A stretch of 64,000 nt of DNA from Alphaproteobacteria bacterium (GTDB taxonomy: Bacteria > Pseudomonadota > Alphaproteobacteria > Caulobacterales > Parvularculaceae), in the NCBI GenBank assembly GCA_030433215.1, contig JAUIMC010000001.1, forward strand, positions 186,001-250,000, read 5' to 3'. The notes under the pieces are model-generated. The model saw only the letters and a list, made by a program, of their open reading frames with translations. It was not told the DNA's origin and did not search any database. The position numbers and the translations under genes were made by a program. This document shows positions 54,010 to 63,159 of this stretch, in pieces (the stretch's first letter is position 1; every line of letters begins with the position of its first letter).

Positions 54010-56796
54010 TCAGAAGCGCTTCGACAATTCGAAGGCAATGAACCGCTTGAGCGGAGACGCGTTTGCTGGATCATATCCGGCAAGGATGAACGTTCCATAG
54101 GTCGGTGTGGAAGGGGGCGTTTTGTCGAACAGGTTCGACACGGACAGACTGATAGAGGTTCCATTCAACCATGCCGATTGGCTTTCGATCTTATACGATG
54201 CGAGGAAATCGACGGTCGTCCAAGCATCGATCTTTTCGGCGGATGGCGAGTTGTCCGTCTTGTAGCTGTCCGTGTAGTTCACGAAGGCGCTCGCGCTGAA
54301 ACCACCTCGGGAGAACCCCATATTGCCGCGAATGCGTAACGCGACCGGGTTGTAAAGCGTGTTCAGGGACTGCACTTCCGGCGTCGTCTCTGCCGCGCGT
54401 TCCTTGAAGTCAATTATGTAGTTCGCATTTACGCCCAGCTTAAGTCGCCCGACATCGGCTTCGTGCACATAGTCGATACGCCCTTCAACGCCGCGGGTAC
54501 TTGTTGAGGCGAGGTTACGGACGGCGTTGGCGTTGTTGATGATCTGGATGTTATCCAGAGTGGCGCCAAAGAGCGCTGATGGCGGCTGGATGAAGGTGGC
54601 GATGATCGAATCGACCAGTTGCTGGCTGGGAAAGAAGATAACCGTGCCGTCCGGGAAGAGACTGGGATCATTGTAAGCGAGTCCTGGCGCGAGGTTGGAA
54701 TTCAGATTGTTCGGGATCGGCGTCGATCCAAGCCGGTCCTTGAAGGAGATGTCGTAATAGCTGGCGCTGGCAGAAAGCGTGTCGTCGCCAAATTCTGCGT
54801 TCCAGTCCAGGCCGCCAGTGAATGTGCGGGAAGTCTCGGGTTTGAGATCCGCCATGGTGCCGGTCGTGACGAGGTAGTTTACGCCTTCCAGAGAAGGGTC
54901 CGGCGCCTCGGCTCCGAAAATTCCAAGGATGAACGAATACGGGAAAATCGCGCCGGTGCGGTCCAGCGCTGCGGCGCGACCGAGCGCCGGCGGGGCAAAC
55001 GAGGTGCTGTAGGACCCCCGAATATTCAATCCTTCCACGGGGGACCAGAGCGCCCCCACCTTCGGGTTCACCGTCGTTCCGAAATCGGAATAGTCGTCAA
55101 GGCGGGCGGAGGCGACGATTTCGACGCGATTTGCCCAGGGCAGTGCGTTCCCTTCGCCGATCAATGGAATCATAGTCTCGCCGTACACGGCCATTACATC
55201 GCGATCACCGTCGCTGCTGGGATCGCCGCCAACTCGTTGGTGCGCGAAATTCTCTTGGCGATAGTGACCGCCAATGGCCGCCTTAACAAACCCGCCGGGC
55301 AGCTTGAACACATCGCCGTTTGCAGACAGGTCAATCGACCAGAGATCAGACTTGCTGCGATAGATGTTCGGAACCGGATCCGGCGTAACGAATACGCTGA
55401 AAGCTTCCCTGTTACGAACCTGGCTGAAATTGGTGTTGAGCTTCGCCGACCACCGAGACGAGAGATCGTAATCTGCCGAAAAGGTCGCGCTGATGCTCTC
55501 CGAATTGGAATCTGACTCACTGATATTGCTGCTGACGCCGGCGGAAGACGTGGTGCTTTGCGTTGACCTATTCGCATACAATCCCGATGCAGAGAGTGTC
55601 AGAGCAGGACCGACACTCTGTATCACAGAGAGCACCGCGCTATGCTTTTCCTGTTTCGGCAGAAGATCGAACGCGTCAGTCGTCGAAATAGGGGTTCCAT
55701 TCGAAAGCGTAGGCGGTGCGATTTCGAGACGATCAGAAAGCGTGAGATTGTCCCGGTCGAAGTATTCGTAGGTCGCGAGGATGTTTCCGGTGTCCCATGC
55801 GGCGCCAAGCGTCTGGCTCAGACGATATTCATCCATGTCTCCGCTGGTCACGGTGCCGTAGCGAACGGACGTTTCGGCGCCTTCAAAATCGTCTCGAAGA
55901 ACGAAGTTGATGACGCCTGCAACGGCGTCCCCGCCGTAAAGGGAAGACGCGCCGTCCGAAAGGACATCGATTCGTTCCAAGGCAGAGATCGGGATGAGCG
56001 AAAGGTCGACGAAATCGCCGATTGAGGAAGTGGGCGCCATCCGATTGCCGTTCAGCAGGACGAGCGTGCCCCGTGAGCCGAGCCCTCGCAGGTTCGCGCC
56101 GGTCCCGAGGGTATTGTTCGCTTGAGAGTTCCTGTCGTTTGGCAAGCCTCCCGGCGCGAACTCAGAAGATCCGCCTCCGAAATTCTGCGGGATGCCGCGT
56201 TTCAGAAAGTCCTCCAGGGAGGAGGCGCCGCTCTCCATCACGTCCTGGCGGCTGAAAACCTGAAGCGGTGATGTTTCAGGCGCTATCCCCTTGATCAATG
56301 TGCCGGTGACGGTGATTTCATCGCGCTTTTTTGCGTCTGCACCTGCTGTATCCTCGTCGATGCTTGGATCACCGCGCTCAATCTCCTCGACGATGCCCGC
56401 GCCGCCGCCCTGATTAGCCACCGCCTGCTGCTGCGCCGCCGTGCGGACCAGGATGACATTCGTATCCCGTTTTTCAAAAGCGAGACCGGACCCGGCGAGG
56501 AGTTTTTGAAGCGCCGCTGAATCGCTCATCTCGCCCTCAACGGGACGGGTGGTTTTGCCTTCAACAAGATCGGTCGAAAACAGCAACTGCTTGTTGGTGG
56601 CGATTGCGTAGCTTTTGAGCGCGGTATCGAGGCTTTGGGCTTCGATATTGAACTCTCGCACCGGATCGGCGGGCGCCTGCGCCACTGCCGGCGTCATCAT
56701 GCAGCAAGCGGCAATGGCCGCGATTCCGCATCCACGCCGCAGTTTATTCCGTTTAGACCGAACGCTGTACTTCCTATACCGAACTTCCGTTAACAT
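54010..56796 (-). CDS. TonB-dependent receptor with STN signalling domain (system 2)
   Basis: About 928 residues. Basic N-terminus and signal peptide (GIAAIAACCMMTPAVAQA), STN domain (EFNIEAQSLDTALKSYAIATN, about 48-120), linker, plug (VTGTLIKGIAPETSPLQVFSRQDVMESG) and barrel ending in phenylalanine. The plug is very close to that of receptor 1 (LGTGANLRGLGSRGTLVLLNGNRMAPTSSIGDFVDLSLIPISALERIDVL). The ATG at 56796 is preceded by AAGGTGG; a GTG at 56799 is in frame. FecR and sigma genes follow upstream. Predicted uptake receptor for the A2 lasso peptide. Confidence 0.9.
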   Translation of the reverse strand: MLTEVRYRKYSVRSKRNKLRRGCGIAAIAACCMMTPAVAQAPADPVREFNIEAQSLDTALKSYAIATNKQLLFSTDLVEGKTTRPVEGEMSDSAALQKLLAGSGLAFEKRDTNVILVRTAAQQQAVANQGGGAGIVEEIERGDPSIDEDTAGADAKKRDEITVTGTLIKGIAPETSPLQVFSRQDVMESGASSLEDFLKRGIPQNFGGGSSEFAPGGLPNDRNSQANNTLGTGANLRGLGSRGTLVLLNGNRMAPTSSIGDFVDLSLIPISALERIDVLSDGASSLYGGDAVAGVINFVLRDDFEGAETSVRYGTVTSGDMDEYRLSQTLGAAWDTGNILATYEYFDRDNLTLSDRLEIAPPTLSNGTPISTTDAFDLLPKQEKHSAVLSVIQSVGPALTLSASGLYANRSTQSTTSSAGVSSNISESDSNSESISATFSADYDLSSRWSAKLNTNFSQVRNREAFSVFVTPDPVPNIYRSKSDLWSIDLSANGDVFKLPGGFVKAAIGGHYRQENFAHQRVGGDPSSDGDRDVMAVYGETMIPLIGEGNALPWANRVEIVASARLDDYSDFGTTVNPKVGALWSPVEGLNIRGSYSTSFAPPALGRAAALDRTGAIFPYSFILGIFGAEAPDPSLEGVNYLVTTGTMADLKPETSRTFTGGLDWNAEFGDDTLSASASYYDISFKDRLGSTPIPNNLNSNLAPGLAYNDPSLFPDGTVIFFPSQQLVDSIIATFIQPPSALFGATLDNIQIINNANAVRNLASTSTRGVEGRIDYVHEADVGRLKLGVNANYIIDFKERAAETTPEVQSLNTLYNPVALRIRGNMGFSRGGFSASAFVNYTDSYKTDNSPSAEKIDAWTTVDFLASYKIESQSAWLNGTSISLSVSNLFDKTPPSTPTYGTFILAGYDPANASPLKRFIAFELSKRF

Positions 56797-56937
56797 CACT
56801 GCCCCACCTTGCCCTGTGGCCTTTGGCGCCCCGCCCCAATGGCGGCGCCGTTACGTTGTGGGAAACGGACGACCGCCGGGAAGCGTCAGCTTCAATGCAA
56901 ATTTTCCTGTATGAAATTCGTTTTGAGTGCTTCCTTG

Positions 56938-58020
56938 CTAGGAGCGCGAATAAAATTCTATTCGCGTGGCTGATTGACGTCTCGCCTCGACGGGGAGGTA
57001 GGCTTCTACGGCGTCTACAAAAGCGTCTGTGTCGCCGGCATGAAAGACGCCGCTGATGCGGTATTGTTTGAGATCGTCGCTGGCGATGCTGAGGCGAATG
57101 CGCGAATATCGATTCATCTGCTCGACGGCTTCTTCGAGCGTGTCTCCGTCAAGCATGACTTTGCCGATGCGCCACGCGTTGGTTTTCTCTAAATTCGCGT
57201 TGGGATCAACTTCGGGCGCGCCTGTTTCCGAGACGACAAGCTGTTCGCCCTGTCTCAGCTTAACCGGTTCCAACGTCGGCCCGTCGGTGACGGGCCGCGG
57301 TTCTCCGGTCACGACCACTTCGCCTTCGACCAGCGTCACGCGGATTTCGCGCCCGAGCCTGCTGACATTGAATTCAGTGCCGGTGGCGAGGACCGTTTGA
57401 GCGCCGGCGAGAACACGGAACGGGCGGCTCATATCCTTCGCGACATCGAAGAACGCCTGTCCGGCGAGAAGCTCGATTTCCCGCGCCTCTGCAGTGTAGC
57501 GCACAATGAGCTGCGTGGCGGCGTCCAGCGTGATGCGGCTATTGTCCGTCAGGGTGATGACCCGCGTTTCGCCTATGCCGGTCCCGTATTTTTCGCTCGC
57601 AATATTGGTTTCGCCTCCGAATCCCGACTCATGAAGCCAATCTTTGCTGTCGCCGACGATTAAGATCGCGAAAGAAAGCCCGGCGAGAAAAAATGCCATG
57701 ACAGCGGTGCGGACGGCAACGCGAAGCGCGGGACGTTTCCAGGAAAGCCAGCGGCGGGTGATCGCATGGCGGGACCGGTCGAGCGCATCACGGCGGGCTT
57801 TGAGGATTTCGGGTGTGACGGCGTTCTCGCCGAGCGACGCCCAGATCGAGCGCGCATGATCCATGGCCTCTGCGTTCATGGCCGCAGCGCTCAGCCATTC
57901 GAGAAAGGCCGGATCGTCTTCCCTGATCTCGTCATTGTGAAGACGCACCTGCCATTCGGACGCCTGCTTTCGAGCCCGCTTGCGGTCTTCTTCCATATTT
58001 GTTGCGTCTGGAGACGTCAT
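56938..58020 (-). CDS. FecR-type signal transducer (system 2)
   Basis: 360 residues: N-terminal DUF4880-like region (ASEWQVRLHNDEIREDDPAFLEWLSAA), one membrane helix (TAVMAFFLAGLSFAILIVG, near 108-126), periplasmic FecR domain (LTDNSRITLDAATQLIVRY, IRVTLVEGEVVVTGE) and a C-terminal STN-like segment (YRISGVFHAGD). It couples the receptor to the sigma factor. Its start overlaps the sigma stop by 4 bases. The same plan as FecR1 but clearly diverged in sequence. Confidence 0.9.
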   Translation of the reverse strand: MTSPDATNMEEDRKRARKQASEWQVRLHNDEIREDDPAFLEWLSAAAMNAEAMDHARSIWASLGENAVTPEILKARRDALDRSRHAITRRWLSWKRPALRVAVRTAVMAFFLAGLSFAILIVGDSKDWLHESGFGGETNIASEKYGTGIGETRVITLTDNSRITLDAATQLIVRYTAEAREIELLAGQAFFDVAKDMSRPFRVLAGAQTVLATGTEFNVSRLGREIRVTLVEGEVVVTGEPRPVTDGPTLEPVKLRQGEQLVVSETGAPEVDPNANLEKTNAWRIGKVMLDGDTLEEAVEQMNRYSRIRLSIASDDLKQYRISGVFHAGDTDAFVDAVEAYLPVEARRQSATRIEFYSRS

Positions 58021-58568
58021 GCGTCCTCGGTCATTTGGATAAGGAGTTCCATCGCCCGGAACAGGCGCTTTCGCACCGCGCTTCCCGAAATGCCGTAAAG
58101 GTCCCCGATTTCCTGATAGGTCATGCGTTCGAGGCGGTTCAGGATGAGCATGTCGCGGGTCTGCTCGCCAAGCGACGTAAGGTGCGTGAGCACCTGATCG
58201 AGTTCCTGGCGGCTGCTGACAACGCGTTCGGGGTTGCGCCGTTCGATCGTTTCGTGCCGGATCTGAATTTCAGAGAAATTCTCTTCCCGGACTTTTGCGT
58301 GCCGGGCGCGGTCTGTCATCAGGTTTCGCGCGGTCTGGAAGATGAACGCGTCGGGTTCTTCGATGGGCGCTTGTCCATTTCGGCGAACGACGCGCAAAAG
58401 GACTTCCTGCGCGAGGTCTTCAGGCTCGCCGGCTGCGCTGGTGCGCCGGCGAAAGAAAGCAATCAGGGGCGCCCTGTAGCGATCGGACAAAGTCTGAGCG
58501 AGACGGTCTCGGGCCGAATCTTCGGGCGTTCGCCGCGTTCTGTTGTCGAGCTTGTCCGAATTCGCCAT
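58017..58568 (-). CDS. ECF sigma factor, FecI-like (system 2)
   Basis: About 183 residues. Region 2 (RDRLAQTLSDRYRAPLIAFFRRRTSAAGEPEDLAQEVLLRV) and region 4 (LTSLGEQTRDMLILNRLERMTYQEIGDLYGISGSAVRKRLFRAMELL) are both present. The ATG at 58568 is chosen; further upstream the frame looks non-coding. First gene of the regulatory operon facing the biosynthetic genes. The sigma factors of the two systems are only distantly alike, so they may respond to different signals. Confidence 0.88.
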   Translation of the reverse strand: MANSDKLDNRTRRTPEDSARDRLAQTLSDRYRAPLIAFFRRRTSAAGEPEDLAQEVLLRVVRRNGQAPIEEPDAFIFQTARNLMTDRARHAKVREENFSEIQIRHETIERRNPERVVSSRQELDQVLTHLTSLGEQTRDMLILNRLERMTYQEIGDLYGISGSAVRKRLFRAMELLIQMTEDA

Positions 58569-58749
58569 CCCGCCACCCCTGCGGCGCGGTCCGGGACAGG
58601 CGCGCCGACAAAAATTGCCCGATGAGGAAGACGTTTCAGGACGCAAATGCGCCCCGGTGACGCAAATTTTTTTTGCTGGGAGGCGGCACGGCGAGCGCCC
58701 GACGGGCAAATACTTGATCCGGCGAGGTTATTACAGCCTACAGACGTTC

Positions 58750-60609
58750 TCAAGCGCCGGCGCCGCTTGGCCGGTCCTGGCCAAGGTCGGAGTCATCGGT
58801 CTGGGCGCGCCAAAGGCTTGCATAGAGGCCGCCGCGCGCCAGCAGGTCTTCATGGCGGCCTCGTTCGGCGATCTGGCCCTGATCGAGCACGATGATGTCG
58901 TCCGCCCTGACGATGGTGGAGAGGCGATGAGCGATGATGAGGGTGGTGACGCCCTTAGCGGCGATGGCGAGGTTTTCGACAATCTCGGCTTCGGTTCTGG
59001 AATCGAGCGAGGAGGTGGCTTCGTCGGCGATGAAGAGGCGGGGCTGCTTGAGGGAGGCGCGGGCGATAGCGACGCGCTGCTTTTCGCCGCCAGAGAGTTT
59101 GAGGCCGCGCTCGCCGACAATGGTGTCGAACCCGTCGGGAAGCTTGTCGATCAGGCCGTCGAGATTGGCGAGGCTGGCGGCGCGCGCGATGTCGTCCTGA
59201 ACGCCGTCATATTCGGGAAAGCCGATATTGTAGGCGAGGCTGTCGTTGAAGAGCGACGTGTCCTGCGGGACGAGGGCGATCCACTTACGCAGTTCTGTGG
59301 GCGGGATTTCGGCGATCGGGACGCCATCGAAGAGGATGCGGCCGGCGTCGGGATCATAGAAACGCATGATGAGGCGGACGACGGATGACTTGCCCCCACC
59401 CGAGGAGCCGACGAGGGCGGTCATGGAGCCGGGCGCGATTTCGAAGCTGAGGTCCGTCAGCACGCGCCGGCCTTCATGATAGGAGAAGGTCACATGCTCA
59501 AAGGTGATCCTGGCCGGGCCTTCCTGAGGCCCGATGGCCGGGACGGACGCACCGGCGCCGCTTTCCGGCTTCACGTCGAGGAGATCGAGCATGCGCTCGA
59601 TGAAGGCCGCCCCCTGCCCGATGTCGCGGACGCCGAGGCCGAGGAGTTCCAGCGGCCGGACGATCTGAAGCATGTAGGCGTTGACGAGGACGAAATCGCC
59701 GACGCTCATGGCGCCCGATTGTACGCGCGCCAGGCCGAGCCACAAGGTCGCTGCAAGCCCGCCCGAGAAGATGAACGCGATTGCGATCCCGTTGACAAAG
59801 CGCGCGCGATAGAAGTCGCGCCAGCGGCTTTGCGCGATCTTGAGCGTGTCGTCGTAGCGGCGGGTGACGGCCGCTTCTCCGGTGAAGGACTTGACGGCCT
59901 CGAAATTCAGAAGGCCGTCGGCGAGCTGGGCGTTGGCGTCGATGCGGGCGGCCGAGACGCTTCGGCTGGCGCGCAGCACTTTCCGGGCGCCGTCTGCAAA
60001 GACAAATATGTAAAGCACCGCACAAGCCGCAAAGACCGCAAGAAAGACAGGGTCGAGAACGAGGGCGACGACAAGCGACATGATGAGAATTTCGATAAGC
60101 CCCGGCAGCAGCGTGAACACGGCGTGCTGCATGACCAGGCGATAGCCCTGAATGCCGTTTTCGAGCGTCTGCGCGACGGCCCCGGTGGCGCGGGCGAGAT
60201 GAAACCTCAAGGGCAGCGCCATGGCGTGCGCGAAGAGTTTTCGGCTCAGTTTGCGGGTGATCGATTGTTCGGATGCGCCGAAGAGGAACATCCGCATTTC
60301 GCTGGCGACGCGGCTCGCGCCCTGCGCGCCCACGTAGAGGGCCAGCAGCGTGAGCGGGGCGAGGGCGAGCATGTGGGTTGGCGCCCCGCCTGACAATGTG
60401 TCGATGAGGAGTTTGAGGGCGACCGGTCCCAGCGCTGTCAGCGCAGCGCCAAGAACGACGCAGGCGAAAGCCGCAGCAAACCGGGCGACATCGAGCCGAT
60501 CGAGTTCGGGTCGGATGACGGCGAACGCCCGGTTGAAGAAGCCTTTTTGTTTGCTATGCGCTTCGACCAAATGTGTGAGACCTCTCCTTTTGCTGGAGAC
60601 AGGGTGCAA
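58750..60609 (-). CDS. ABC exporter, half-transporter of the Atm1/HMT type
   Basis: About 606-619 residues: six-helix membrane domain (about 40-330) and ATPase with Walker A GSSGGGKSS, signature LSGGEKQRVAIARA and Walker B LFIADEATSSLD. The membrane segment LENGIQGYRLVMQHAVFTLLPGLIEI resembles Atm1-like exporters (thiol or metal-conjugate export). It lies 181 bases before the sigma gene in the same orientation, with no other transporter in the lasso region, so it could be the lasso exporter; this is inference. Only non-ATG starts are visible: TTG at 60609 or TTG at 60570, the latter 13 bases after AGGAG. Confidence 0.88.
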   Translation of the reverse strand: MHPVSSKRRGLTHLVEAHSKQKGFFNRAFAVIRPELDRLDVARFAAAFACVVLGAALTALGPVALKLLIDTLSGGAPTHMLALAPLTLLALYVGAQGASRVASEMRMFLFGASEQSITRKLSRKLFAHAMALPLRFHLARATGAVAQTLENGIQGYRLVMQHAVFTLLPGLIEILIMSLVVALVLDPVFLAVFAACAVLYIFVFADGARKVLRASRSVSAARIDANAQLADGLLNFEAVKSFTGEAAVTRRYDDTLKIAQSRWRDFYRARFVNGIAIAFIFSGGLAATLWLGLARVQSGAMSVGDFVLVNAYMLQIVRPLELLGLGVRDIGQGAAFIERMLDLLDVKPESGAGASVPAIGPQEGPARITFEHVTFSYHEGRRVLTDLSFEIAPGSMTALVGSSGGGKSSVVRLIMRFYDPDAGRILFDGVPIAEIPPTELRKWIALVPQDTSLFNDSLAYNIGFPEYDGVQDDIARAASLANLDGLIDKLPDGFDTIVGERGLKLSGGEKQRVAIARASLKQPRLFIADEATSSLDSRTEAEIVENLAIAAKGVTTLIIAHRLSTIVRADDIIVLDQGQIAERGRHEDLLARGGLYASLWRAQTDDSDLGQDRPSGAGA

Positions 60610-60691
60610 TATACCACAGGTTTATTGATCGACACGCGCATAACGCGAAAATCATGTTGTGGGACCAAGGCGCCAGGCGCGACCGCCAGCG

Positions 60692-61369
60692 CTACTCAAC
60701 CGGTTCGATCAATTCTTCGCCCTGGTTCCTGACATTGCCCACCGCTTTGCCGACCTTCCAGGCATGCATGTCCTGGGGATCATGGGGTTCAATCATTTCG
60801 GCGCGAGCGTCGGGCGAGCCCGTCAGCCAGTCTACGAGCTGGTCCTGCGGCGGGATCACGGGCATCCGGTTGTGAATCTCGGCCATAAGGGAATTCGGTT
60901 TCGTTGTGAGGATGGTGAAGCTGTCAAAGGGCGCGCCGTCGATGGTGGCGCGATCCCACAAGCCGACAGTGAAGAAGACGCGCCGGTTCCGGAGGCCGAT
61001 GGCGTAGGGCTGTTTCGCTCCTGCCTTTCCCTTCCATTCATAGAACCCGCTCATGGGCACGAGGCAGGGCCGGTCTTTCCAAGAGGCGCGAAAGGTCGCC
61101 TTCTCTGCGACATCCTCGCCCTTGGCGTTGAAGGTCGAGAATTTCTTTTCCGCGAGTGGCTTTTTCCACCAACGCGGCACGAGCCCCCAGGCAGCATGAA
61201 CGAGTTCGGGCTTGTCGCCGTCGTTGGCCATACGGACAATTGGCGCTTTCTGAGTCGGCGCCACGTTGAAGGCGGCGCGCGTCTCAGAGATGTTCTCTGC
61301 ATTGATCATGTCGAGATAGGCGCGGTAGTCTTCCCAACTCAGGCCATAGATGAAAAAGCGTCCGCACAT
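60692..61369 (-). CDS. YedK/HMCES-family protein (SOS response-associated peptidase)
   Basis: 225 residues. Starts MCGRFFIY, with the catalytic Cys2 after Met removal, and carries the PTQKAPIVR, AWGLVPRWW, FNAKGEDV, CLVPMSGFYEWK and MPVIPP blocks of the family. These proteins form a covalent link to abasic sites in single-stranded DNA and shield them. A normal bacterial length. Probably a stand-alone housekeeping or stress gene rather than part of the lasso region; its stop is 83 bases from the ABC exporter start. Confidence 0.93.
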   Translation of the reverse strand: MCGRFFIYGLSWEDYRAYLDMINAENISETRAAFNVAPTQKAPIVRMANDGDKPELVHAAWGLVPRWWKKPLAEKKFSTFNAKGEDVAEKATFRASWKDRPCLVPMSGFYEWKGKAGAKQPYAIGLRNRRVFFTVGLWDRATIDGAPFDSFTILTTKPNSLMAEIHNRMPVIPPQDQLVDWLTGSPDARAEMIEPHDPQDMHAWKVGKAVGNVRNQGEELIEPVE

Positions 61370-61572
61370 GATGGCTTTGTAGCATCGTTCCGAGCCTTCG
61401 TCTTTGTCCGCGAACAGGAAAGAAGCCCTTCATGGTTATGCCTTCAATGCAGCTAAAATAGCCGAATAGCCGCTATTTGGAACATCAGAGGGCGGCTTCA
61501 ACAACGAAAATAGCTATCGTTCGGCCTTAAGTTTTTCACGATCTGTAAGTATCGTCTTGATACGGTGTTGAG

Positions 61573-62952
61573 ATGCCAACCCAGATCACCAAACAACGAT
61601 TCGACGCATTCACCTTCGGTATTCGAGGCGATGGCGAGGACAAGATTTGGCAGGATGTGTCCTATTGGTCCACGCATGGAGGAGAAGCGCTCGCTGCGCT
61701 GTTCTATGTCGAAAAGGCTGATGCTTTCCTGGGGGCGATATTTTTACGCGATGATCACCAGAGGTTTCGAGTTTTTCCGCCGCTCGTTCCGTTCCGAACA
61801 AAGCGAGCTGGCGAAGCGTCGATTGTCGAAAAGCTTGCGAGCATCGAGGGACGGAAAACTGCGCTCAACCGACCGGATTGCGAGGGCGGGCCGGGAGTCG
61901 ATCTTTTCACCGTCACCCATGACGCGCCACTAAATCCCATTTTTGAAAACATCTGCGATAGCGAGCACTCAAGAGCCGCGAAAGAGATGCTTTCCGAGAT
62001 CGGCCATTGGTTCGAGGACCGTGATGGCAATTTTGTCCGCGATTTTCAAACGACAGGCACGAGCGCCCGTCTCTGGGAACTCTATCTTTTCCGGGTCTTC
62101 AGGGACCTTGGCTTCAACATAGATCCTGCTGCCGCTTCTCCAGATTTTGCATTGTCCAAAGATGAATTGAAACTGTTTGTCGAAGCGACAACGGCGAATT
62201 CAGGCGATCAAAAATATATCGATCTCATGGCAGGTCCCGCGCCGCGCCCGGATGATTTCTGGCGGTTCATAGAAAACGATATGCCAATAATCTTTGGATC
62301 GCCGCTCTACACCAAACAGAAAAAAGAATATTGGAAAAAGGAACCTGTGAAGGGGAATCCTTTTGCAATCGCCATCGCCGACTTTCACGCTCCGGGTTCT
62401 ATGACATGGTCACATATTGCATTATCTATATATCTCTACGGCGTCAGTGTTAGTCGGGTTCCCGGACCAGACGGAAAAGATATCGCCATCGCGAAGCCGC
62501 TCGGTACGCACAAGAAAGGAGATAAGGAAATTCCGGCGGGGTTCTTTAGCCAACCGGGTACGGAACATATATCAGCGGTTATATTTTCTAATGCCGGGAC
62601 GAAGGCGAAATTCACACGAATGGGAACGCTTGCAGGCTTCGGTGGTATAGACATGGCGGTGCGTCGAGCGGGCGTTCTTTCGAATCCGGAGCCCGGTGCG
62701 CTGGATGGGATAAGGTTCGACATAAATGTTGAGAACCCGGAATATCATGAGAATTGGCGTGACGAACTGGAGATTTATCACAATCCCAATGCTCTAATAC
62801 CTTGGCCCGATGAGACGGTGACGCCTGGCGCCACCCATTTTAAGGAAGAGGACGGCGAGCTCGTTTGGCGAGGCAGACCATTTCGGGTGTTGACTTCAAG
62901 CACCGTGGTCGAAAAACGGCCACCGTTTTCAGAAGCCGATAAGCTCTTGTGA
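61573..62952 (+). CDS. Unknown 459-residue protein with a faint nuclease-like motif
   Basis: Not assigned to a family. No signal peptide or membrane helix. The central segment (LWELYLFRVFRDLGFNI, SPDFALS, ELKLFVEATTAN, about 160-215) has the spacing of a PD-(D/E)xK nuclease fold but lacks the usual lysine, so this is only a hint. Rich in aromatic residues; several charged, lower-GC stretches. The ATG at 61573 is the first good start, after a 200-base gap from the YedK gene, which points away. It could belong to a defence or DNA-repair setting, but no partner is visible. Confidence 0.75.
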   Translation: MPTQITKQRFDAFTFGIRGDGEDKIWQDVSYWSTHGGEALAALFYVEKADAFLGAIFLRDDHQRFRVFPPLVPFRTKRAGEASIVEKLASIEGRKTALNRPDCEGGPGVDLFTVTHDAPLNPIFENICDSEHSRAAKEMLSEIGHWFEDRDGNFVRDFQTTGTSARLWELYLFRVFRDLGFNIDPAAASPDFALSKDELKLFVEATTANSGDQKYIDLMAGPAPRPDDFWRFIENDMPIIFGSPLYTKQKKEYWKKEPVKGNPFAIAIADFHAPGSMTWSHIALSIYLYGVSVSRVPGPDGKDIAIAKPLGTHKKGDKEIPAGFFSQPGTEHISAVIFSNAGTKAKFTRMGTLAGFGGIDMAVRRAGVLSNPEPGALDGIRFDINVENPEYHENWRDELEIYHNPNALIPWPDETVTPGATHFKEEDGELVWRGRPFRVLTSSTVVEKRPPFSEADKLL

Positions 62953-63159
62953 TTGTGTTATGACGGGCATTCCGCCATCACACATGGATTGTCGGCCGAA
63001 CAACGTCGATATCGGAAGCGTCTGAGTCGCCGGGCGTTTGACGTCATCGATATTGTCATGGGGCGGTCCGATGTTTGTCGGTTTGGGTTTTCCGAACTGC
63101 GCGTTACTTCCAGCGACCTTTGGGGCTACGCCAAAGGGAAGCGAGTCATATCTTCACAT

